From Fibrobacterota bacterium (lineage in GTDB: Bacteria; Fibrobacterota; Fibrobacteria; UBA11236), in the NCBI GenBank assembly GCA_028287505.1, contig JAQBPN010000114.1:1-64000 (forward strand): DNA of 64,000 nt, given 5' to 3'. The notes under the pieces are model-generated. The model was not told where the DNA came from, made no database searches, and was given only the letters and a program-made list of their open reading frames with translations. This document shows, one piece after another, positions 59,106 to 64,000 of this stretch. Made by a program: the position numbers and the translations under genes. The first letter of the stretch is position 1. The number at the start of each line of letters is the position of its first letter.

Positions 59106-60691
59106 GTGGGTACGGCTTTGATCACGACGCCCGCTTCCGGCGCCTGGTTCGCGGCCATTCCGGCCACCGCGGTCACCGGTCCTTGCGACTGGCTTTGCCC
59201 GTTCAAGCTCTGGATTTGCGTTTCCGAAACGACGATGGGGGCCGATTGCGATTCGGGTTCCGTGGGCAGCACCCAGGTATCCTTGCTGCCGCCGCCTTGG
59301 GAGGAATTCACCACCAGGGATCCCTTCTTGAGGGCCACGCGCGTCAGCCCGCCCGGCATCACGTAGATGTCCCGGCCATAGAGGACAAAGGGCCTCAGGT
59401 CCACGTGCCGGCCTTCGCATTCCTCGCCCACGATCACGGGGGAGCGGGACAGGGACAGGGTCCGCTGGGCGATGAAGTTGCGGGGATTGTCCTTGATGCG
59501 ATCGGCCCATTCGGCCAGGACCGCCTTGGTGGAGTGGGGCCCGATGAGCACGCCGTAGCCGCCTGAATCGTTGGCGGTCTTGATGACCAGTTCCGACATG
59601 TGCTCCAGCACGTATTGGCGTTCCTCCGGGACCCAGCACATGTAGGTGTCCACGTTGGGCAGAAGGATCTCCTCGCCCAGGTAATATTCGACGATCTTGG
59701 GGACGTAGGCGTAGATCACCTTATCGTCGGCCACGCCCGTGCCGGGGGCGTTGCAGATGGCCACCTTGCCGGCGCGGTATACGTCCATCAGGCCGGGCAC
59801 GCCCAGCAGGGAGTCCGAGCGGAACGTGCGCGGATCCAGGAAATCGTCGTCGATGCGGCGATAGAGCACGTCCACGCGCTTGAAGCCTCGGGTGGTGCGC
59901 ATGAAGAGGTAACCGTCCCGCACCAGCAGATCGCCGCCGGTGACCAGTTCCACGCCCATCTGCTGGGCCAGGAAGGAGTGTTCGAAGTACGCGGAGTTGA
60001 AGACGCCGGGCGTCAGGATGGCCACGCAGGGCGGTTCTCCGGAGCGCTGTCCCATGAACTGCAGCATGTCCAGCAGCCGGCTGGGATAGTCTTCCACCGG
60101 GCGCGGGTTGATGGCGCCGAAAATCTGCGGGAAGGTCCGCTTCATCACCTGGCGGTTGCCGATCACGTAGGAGACGCCGGACGGGCAGCGGATATTGTCC
60201 TCCAGCACGTAGAGTTTGCCGTCCGCATCCTTCACCAGATCGGTTCCGGTGATATGGCACCAGACTCCCCATGGGGGATTGAGACCCTGGCAGGCCTTGA
60301 GGTAGCCTTTGGCGGAGCGGATCAATTCCAGCGGGATGATGCCGTCGCGCACGATGCGCTGATCATGGTAGATATCGTCCAGGAAGAGATTCAGGGCGTG
60401 GATGCGCTGGCGCAGGCCCTTCTCGATGAATTCCCATTCCTTGGCTTCCACGATGCGCGGCAGGATGTCGAAAGGGAAAATCCGTTCCAGTCCCGCGTTG
60501 CTGTTGTAGACGTTGAAAGTGATGCCCAGATCGAGGAATGCCTTTTCGGCCGCCAGTTGCCGGCGATTCAGTTCCCCATCCGCCATTGTCGCCAGAGTCT
60601 GCACCAGGAAGTCCGCGGAGGGCCGCGGCTTCCCGATGGACTCGAACACCTCGTCGTAGAAGTCACCGGGATTGTATCCGTCGAGTTTCAT
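59099..60691 (-). CDS. Circularly permuted type 2 ATP-grasp protein (DUF404/DUF407)
   Basis: A 530-residue predicted ATP-dependent carboxylate-amine ligase. Family blocks are present: LERIFPFDILPRIV, GVWCHITGTDLVKDADGKLY, VLEDNIRCPSGVSYVIGNR, YRRIDDDFLDPRTFRSDS, VKIAN-like VIKTANDSGGYGVLIGP and VDLRPFVLYG. The last 60 residues (Gln/Ser-rich, SQSQGPVTAVAGM) are an extra, probably disordered tail. It is co-translated with the alpha-E protein. The predicted product is a short peptide or modified peptide of unknown role. A GGGAGA ribosome-binding site precedes the ATG. Confidence 0.92.
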   Translation of the reverse strand: MKLDGYNPGDFYDEVFESIGKPRPSADFLVQTLATMADGELNRRQLAAEKAFLDLGITFNVYNSNAGLERIFPFDILPRIVEAKEWEFIEKGLRQRIHALNLFLDDIYHDQRIVRDGIIPLELIRSAKGYLKACQGLNPPWGVWCHITGTDLVKDADGKLYVLEDNIRCPSGVSYVIGNRQVMKRTFPQIFGAINPRPVEDYPSRLLDMLQFMGQRSGEPPCVAILTPGVFNSAYFEHSFLAQQMGVELVTGGDLLVRDGYLFMRTTRGFKRVDVLYRRIDDDFLDPRTFRSDSLLGVPGLMDVYRAGKVAICNAPGTGVADDKVIYAYVPKIVEYYLGEEILLPNVDTYMCWVPEERQYVLEHMSELVIKTANDSGGYGVLIGPHSTKAVLAEWADRIKDNPRNFIAQRTLSLSRSPVIVGEECEGRHVDLRPFVLYGRDIYVMPGGLTRVALKKGSLVVNSSQGGGSKDTWVLPTEPESQSAPIVVSETQIQSLNGQSQSQGPVTAVAGMAANQAPEAGVVIKAVPTC

Positions 60692-61213
60692 AGCTGTCTC
60701 CCTGGGACACTTTTAGCAATTCCCAATCCATTCCGGTTTTTTGATGGGTTCTGGGCTGAAATGGCAGATTTGGGAGGAATGTCCGCTTTAAGGCAAGTAT
60801 TGAAGTGACAATTGCTTACAATAATCCCGTTTTGTTCCTCAGTGGAATGTCTCTCCCCATGACAATTCCTTTCCAGGCCGGGTCCCTCCCTGCCGGCCTA
60901 GGGCCTTTCAAGTCAAGGCTTTGGCCCGGTGCCGGACCCGGAAACCGCGAATCCGGTTCCGGGTCCGGCCGGGGTTCTCGGAGTACTGCGCGCTACGGTA
61001 GCATACGAGTTACTGTGCCGCGTTGACAGGTTTCCGGACCCCAATGGGAAGGAATCATGACAAAGCGGGCGAATGGGTCGCGTTTTGTCTATTTGTGTTT
61101 CCCTTTTTCCGGATTTGGGACCGCATCGGCATGCGATTTTCCGCGCCGATTGGCGATGCGGGCCGTGGCATGGATTTCGCGAATTCAAATCCCGCAGAAG
61201 GAGAATCCATCCC
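60692..61213. other. 522-bp divergent intergenic region
   Basis: It separates the - strand ATP-grasp gene and the + strand nucleoside-uptake genes. An AT-rich stretch (60790-60840, including TACAAT at 60817-60822) probably contains one or both promoters. Further on are a 7-bp hairpin near 60874-60898 and the strong hairpin at 60931-60969. An open frame on the + strand runs through 61073-61213 into the Tsx-like gene but lacks a signal sequence and ribosome-binding site. No RNA gene was recognised. Confidence 0.5.
60931..60969 (+). promoter_or_regulatory. Strong hairpin in the leader of the nucleoside-uptake genes
   Basis: Perfect 13-bp arms GCCGGACCCGGAA (60931-60943) and TTCCGGGTCCGGC (60957-60969) enclose 13 nt that can pair further (ACCG with CCGG side). 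It is about 245 bp upstream of the Tsx-like gene. With no U-run it is more likely a leader structure or a binding site than a terminator. Confidence 0.45.
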
Positions 61214-61993
61214 ATGAGCTCGACGCAAGTTAACAACGCCATCAAGGCTTTCGCCTGGGGACTGGCGGCATCAGTCGCAATCGCCGCCACACCGGCTACC
61301 GCGGGCGGTTTCGCCGCGCCGGACATCCAGGTCCTATACGGAGCGGATCAAGGCGACTTCTTCGGGAGCGGCATTGAAGGAGGCAAGCTCTTTCCGATGT
61401 TCACCATCGAGTTGGCGAACGGCTGGAGCTATGGCGATAACTTCTTCTTCAGCGATATCAACCAAGGCCCCCAGTATGACACGACTAAGGCCATCTCCAG
61501 CTATAGCGAAATACATAGCCGGTTGAGCGCCGGCAAGATATCCGGCAAGGACATGTCGTTCGGCCCCGTGAGCGACGTATTGCTGGCCGGGGAAATCGAT
61601 TTGCCCTCCTCGTTCACTCCCACCTATTGCTACGGCCTCGGATTCGATCTGAAAATCCCCGGCTTCGCGTTCGCGTTCGTGAACGTCTTCCTGCGGGATG
61701 AGGTGAGCACCAAAGGCGTGAGCTTCCAGATCAATCCCGTGTGGATGCTGCCGCTCTCCGCCGGGCCCGTCAAAGGGGTTTTCGGAGGCTGGGTCGACGT
61801 GATGTCGGGAGAAGGTCCCGACCAGGATTGGTGGTGGCAGGCGCAGCCCACCCTTTTGCTGGACGTCGCCAACTTCTGGGGCTCTCCCAACAAGCTGCTG
61901 ATGGGTTGCGAGTACGAGTACTTCCACAATTTCCTCGGCATCGGCCAGGGGGACGTGAACCATCCCCAGTTCGTCGTGCAGTGGAACCTCTGA
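61214..61993 (+). CDS. Tsx-like nucleoside-specific outer-membrane channel
   Basis: A 259-residue exported protein (signal peptide about 1-31, ending ATAGG). The mature barrel matches the Tsx/OmpK family: an aromatic ELANGWSYGDNFFFSDI near residues 57-73, GLGFDLKIPGFAFAFVNVFLRD in mid-protein, GVFGGWVDVMSGEG, and a C-terminal strand QFVVQWNL. Tsx admits nucleosides across the outer membrane. It lies 36 bp upstream of an ABC ATPase of the nucleoside-type importer, so outer- and inner-membrane steps are encoded together. The ATG has an AAGGAG site with 10-nt spacing. Confidence 0.82.
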   Translation: MSSTQVNNAIKAFAWGLAASVAIAATPATAGGFAAPDIQVLYGADQGDFFGSGIEGGKLFPMFTIELANGWSYGDNFFFSDINQGPQYDTTKAISSYSEIHSRLSAGKISGKDMSFGPVSDVLLAGEIDLPSSFTPTYCYGLGFDLKIPGFAFAFVNVFLRDEVSTKGVSFQINPVWMLPLSAGPVKGVFGGWVDVMSGEGPDQDWWWQAQPTLLLDVANFWGSPNKLLMGCEYEYFHNFLGIGQGDVNHPQFVVQWNL

Positions 61994-62029
61994 GCCGGAC
62001 GGAATCCGCCGGGCCAAGGGCGAGCTGAT

Positions 62030-63583
62030 ATGAACGTCACCATGCGGGGCATCACCAAGCGTTTCGGCGACATCGTGGCGAACGATGGCGTGGACGTGGA
62101 CGTGAAAGCCGGCGAAGTCCTGGCCCTGCTCGGCGAGAACGGCGCGGGCAAGAGCACGGTGATGAAGATCCTCTACGGGTTCTACCGCGCCGACAGCGGC
62201 GTCATCAGCGTGGACGGAAAGCCGGTCACCATCGCTTCGCCCAAAGAGGCGATGGCTTTGGGGATAGGCATGGTGTTCCAGCAGTTCAGCCTGATCCCCG
62301 CCCTGAGCGTGATGGAAAACCTGATGCTCGCCTATCCCGGAACCCCGTGGTGGCTGCGGCGGAAATCCCCTCTGTGGGACAAGATGCTGGAGCGCCTGGC
62401 AAAGATGGCGCCGGATATCGATCCCAAGCGCATGGTGCGCGATCTGGCGGTGGGGGAGCGGCAGCTCATCGAGTTGGTCAAGGTCCTGAATCAGGAGGCG
62501 CGCCTCGTCATCCTGGACGAGCCCTCGTCGGTCCTCACCCCCACTGAGACCCGAAGGCTCTGGGAACAGGTGCGCCTCCTCTCCGGAGCCGGGCATGCGG
62601 TGGTGTTCATCACCCACAAGTTCGAGGACGTGGAAGCCTGCGCGGACCAGGTGGCGGTGATGCGGCAAGGCCGCCTGGTGGACTCGGTTCCCGCCGCGGG
62701 AAAGAACGTGAACGATTTCGTGCGCCTGATGATGGGTCACGGGGATTTCCGGGAAGCCAGTCCCTTGCCTCCGCCTTCGGGGACCGCGCCCTGGCTGTGG
62801 GTCAAGGGGCTGGCGGCCAAATCCGGATCCTCCCAGGTGAGCGACATCGATCTGAAGCTGGTCTCCGGGGAAATCCTGGGAGTGGCGGGCGTGGCCGGCA
62901 ACGGCCAGTTCCTGCTGGCGGAAACCCTGGCGGGACGCCATGTTCCCGAAGACGGCGAGATCCTGTTGGACGGCGAACCTTTGAGCCGGGAGGCGGGCTT
63001 TCTACCCGACGACCCGCGCGTCGCCTATATCCCGGAGCAGCCGGCCGTTAACGGCGTGGCGTCCGATCTCGATCTTTCCGTGAACCTGGCGCTTAAACAG
63101 ATCCGCACGCTTCCCTTCTTCCCCGATTGGAAAGCTTTGCGCAAGACTGCGGAGGAATTGATCCAGCGCTTCGACGTGCGGCCTCCCAATCCCAGCCTTA
63201 CGGCGGGCAGTCTTTCCGGCGGCAATGTCCAGAAGCTGGTCATCGCCCGGGAACTTTCCGGCAAACCCGCCTTCGTGGTCGCCTGCTATCCCACCATGGG
63301 CCTGGACCTTTCCGCCTCCAAGGCCGTGTACGAAGCCCTGTTCCGCCACGCCGCGGAAGGCGCCTGCGTCATCTGGATTTCCGAGGACCTGGACGATCTC
63401 CTGCAATACGCCCATCGCATCGCGGTGCTGTCCCGGGGCAGGATCGTGGGCGTGCTGCCCGCGGCCGAGGCGGACCGGGAACGCGTGGGCCTGCTCATGA
63501 CCGGCCACGGCGGCGAAGGCGATCGGACCATGGCGCGCGCGGTTTCCGCGGCGCACGCGGTTTCCGCGACGGGGTCGGTATGA
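62030..63583 (+). CDS. Nucleoside/sugar ABC importer ATPase (two-domain)
   Basis: A 517-residue ATPase with two ABC domains, as in NupA/YufO and RbsA. Domain 1 has Walker [10 protein letters not shown] (35-43), a degenerate signature [11 protein letters not shown], and Walker [16 protein letters not shown]. Domain 2 has an altered Walker A ([14 protein letters not shown]) and signature [15 protein letters not shown], with the ATP site relaxed as usual for this class. The start [21 protein letters not shown] resembles BmpA-linked nucleoside importers. The permease gene follows 13 bp after the stop codon, and a Tsx channel precedes it. The substrate-binding lipoprotein is not in the window. Nucleosides are the likeliest substrate. 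Confidence 0.9.
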   Translation: MNVTMRGITKRFGDIVANDGVDVDVKAGEVLALLGENGAGKSTVMKILYGFYRADSGVISVDGKPVTIASPKEAMALGIGMVFQQFSLIPALSVMENLMLAYPGTPWWLRRKSPLWDKMLERLAKMAPDIDPKRMVRDLAVGERQLIELVKVLNQEARLVILDEPSSVLTPTETRRLWEQVRLLSGAGHAVVFITHKFEDVEACADQVAVMRQGRLVDSVPAAGKNVNDFVRLMMGHGDFREASPLPPPSGTAPWLWVKGLAAKSGSSQVSDIDLKLVSGEILGVAGVAGNGQFLLAETLAGRHVPEDGEILLDGEPLSREAGFLPDDPRVAYIPEQPAVNGVASDLDLSVNLALKQIRTLPFFPDWKALRKTAEELIQRFDVRPPNPSLTAGSLSGGNVQKLVIARELSGKPAFVVACYPTMGLDLSASKAVYEALFRHAAEGACVIWISEDLDDLLQYAHRIAVLSRGRIVGVLPAAEADRERVGLLMTGHGGEGDRTMARAVSAAHAVSATGSV

Positions 63584-63596
63584 GGTCGCCCACCGC

Positions 63597-64000
63597 ATGA
63601 TCGTTCCCCTGATCAAGGAGCCGCCCAAGCCGGCGGCGCTCTTCAAGCAGCCCTTCCGCATTCCCGGACTGACGGTGATCGCCGCGGCCCTGGGTTTCCT
63701 GCTGCTCGGATCGATTTTCTTCCTTATGGTGGGCCAGCCTCCCGTGGCCACCTTCTGGGCCATGATCAAGGGCGCATTCGGCGACGGTTATTCCCTCTCG
63801 GAAACCCTGGTCAAGACCGCGCCCATCCTGCTCTGCGGCATCGCAGCCGCGCTGCCGGCCCGGCTGGGGCTCATCTCCGTGGGCGGGGAGGGCCAGCTCT
63901 ATTTCGGCGCCCTGTTCGGCACGGGCCTGGTGCTCGCCATTCCCGGGGCGCCCATGTATGCCATGCTGCCCCTAATGCTGGCGGCTTCCGCCGCGGGCGG
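63597..64000 (+). CDS. ABC importer permease (nucleoside type), 5' fragment
   Basis: The first 134 codons of a BPD_transp_2-type permease; the gene runs off the window. After a 20-residue Pro/Lys-rich N-terminus come helices near 26-46 (GLTVIAAALGFLLLGSIFF) and 75-90. The conserved family block ETLVKTAPILLCGIAAALPA, then RLGLISVGGEGQLYFGALFG, marks the NupP/YufP group that pairs with two-domain ATPases like the one upstream. A second permease and a binding protein are expected beyond the edge. Confidence 0.9.
   Translation, partial: MIVPLIKEPPKPAALFKQPFRIPGLTVIAAALGFLLLGSIFFLMVGQPPVATFWAMIKGAFGDGYSLSETLVKTAPILLCGIAAALPARLGLISVGGEGQLYFGALFGTGLVLAIPGAPMYAMLPLMLAASAAG

Noticed and set aside
1-64000. 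Insertion sequences, prophage, CRISPR arrays, tRNA or rRNA genes
   Set aside because: I looked for transposase motifs, regularly spaced repeats and tRNA-like cloverleaf sequences ending in CCA and found none. A tRNAscan or CRISPR finder run would be needed to exclude weak cases.

Overview
The window is GC-rich chromosomal DNA, densely packed with protein genes on both strands. I see no rRNA, tRNA, CRISPR, insertion sequence or phage gene. It most likely comes from an uncultured member of the Fibrobacterota or a close FCB-group relative. The reasons are a TIGR02147-family gene (4518-5471), a beta-propeller protein with a type IX-secretion-like C-terminal sorting domain (36401-37642), an AgmX/PglI-type TonB-like protein (29953-30948), and many lipoproteins. 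The GC content is well above that of Fibrobacter succinogenes, so an environmental lineage is more likely. The taxonomy is inference.

Layout. 1-1312: end of a membrane pyrophosphatase and an unknown partner gene. 1627-4056 (-): lipoprotein, outer-membrane protein, and mobA/moaC with a structured leader RNA and terminator upstream. 4518-5471: TIGR02147 protein. 5866-12452: five-gene operon for the arginine succinyltransferase (AST) pathway, with an M20 deacylase where astE is expected. 12461-17581: DUF1338 oxygenase, a secreted protein, a nuclease-like protein, a membrane protein, a rhomboid and a Gfo/Idh oxidoreductase. 17777-20502: Spy/CpxP-like lipoprotein with an OmpR-type regulator and sensor kinase. 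20622-23833: degenerate HD-GYP protein and a HAD phosphatase fused to a HerA-like ATPase. 23923-32466: small envelope proteins, a semialdehyde dehydrogenase, an HD hydrolase, an AgmX protein, TfoX-N, SlyD and DUF3096. 32490-46812 (-): a long co-directional run with a metzincin/beta-propeller operon, a hybrid histidine kinase and a six-gene envelope operon containing two DUF3857/transglutaminase lipoproteins. 46912-51586 (+): methyltransferase, DUF6176, Pif1-like helicase, a second rhomboid and a lipoprotein. 51709-60691 (-): RarD, CAP protein, DoxX, a probable PPi-dependent PEP carboxykinase, alpha-E protein and ATP-grasp protein. 61214-64000 (+): Tsx-like channel and a nucleoside-type ABC importer, cut by the window edge.

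How the genes fit together. The AST operon would convert arginine to glutamate, succinate and ammonia. The pyrophosphatase and the probable PPi-PEPCK point to pyrophosphate-based energy metabolism. The Tsx and ABC genes would carry nucleosides across both membranes. The Spy-regulator-kinase set looks like a Cpx-type envelope stress circuit with phased TTAC repeats in its own promoter. Several intergenic gaps carry long inverted repeats, one of them with a pseudoknot topology. All assignments come from reading motifs; no database search was run.
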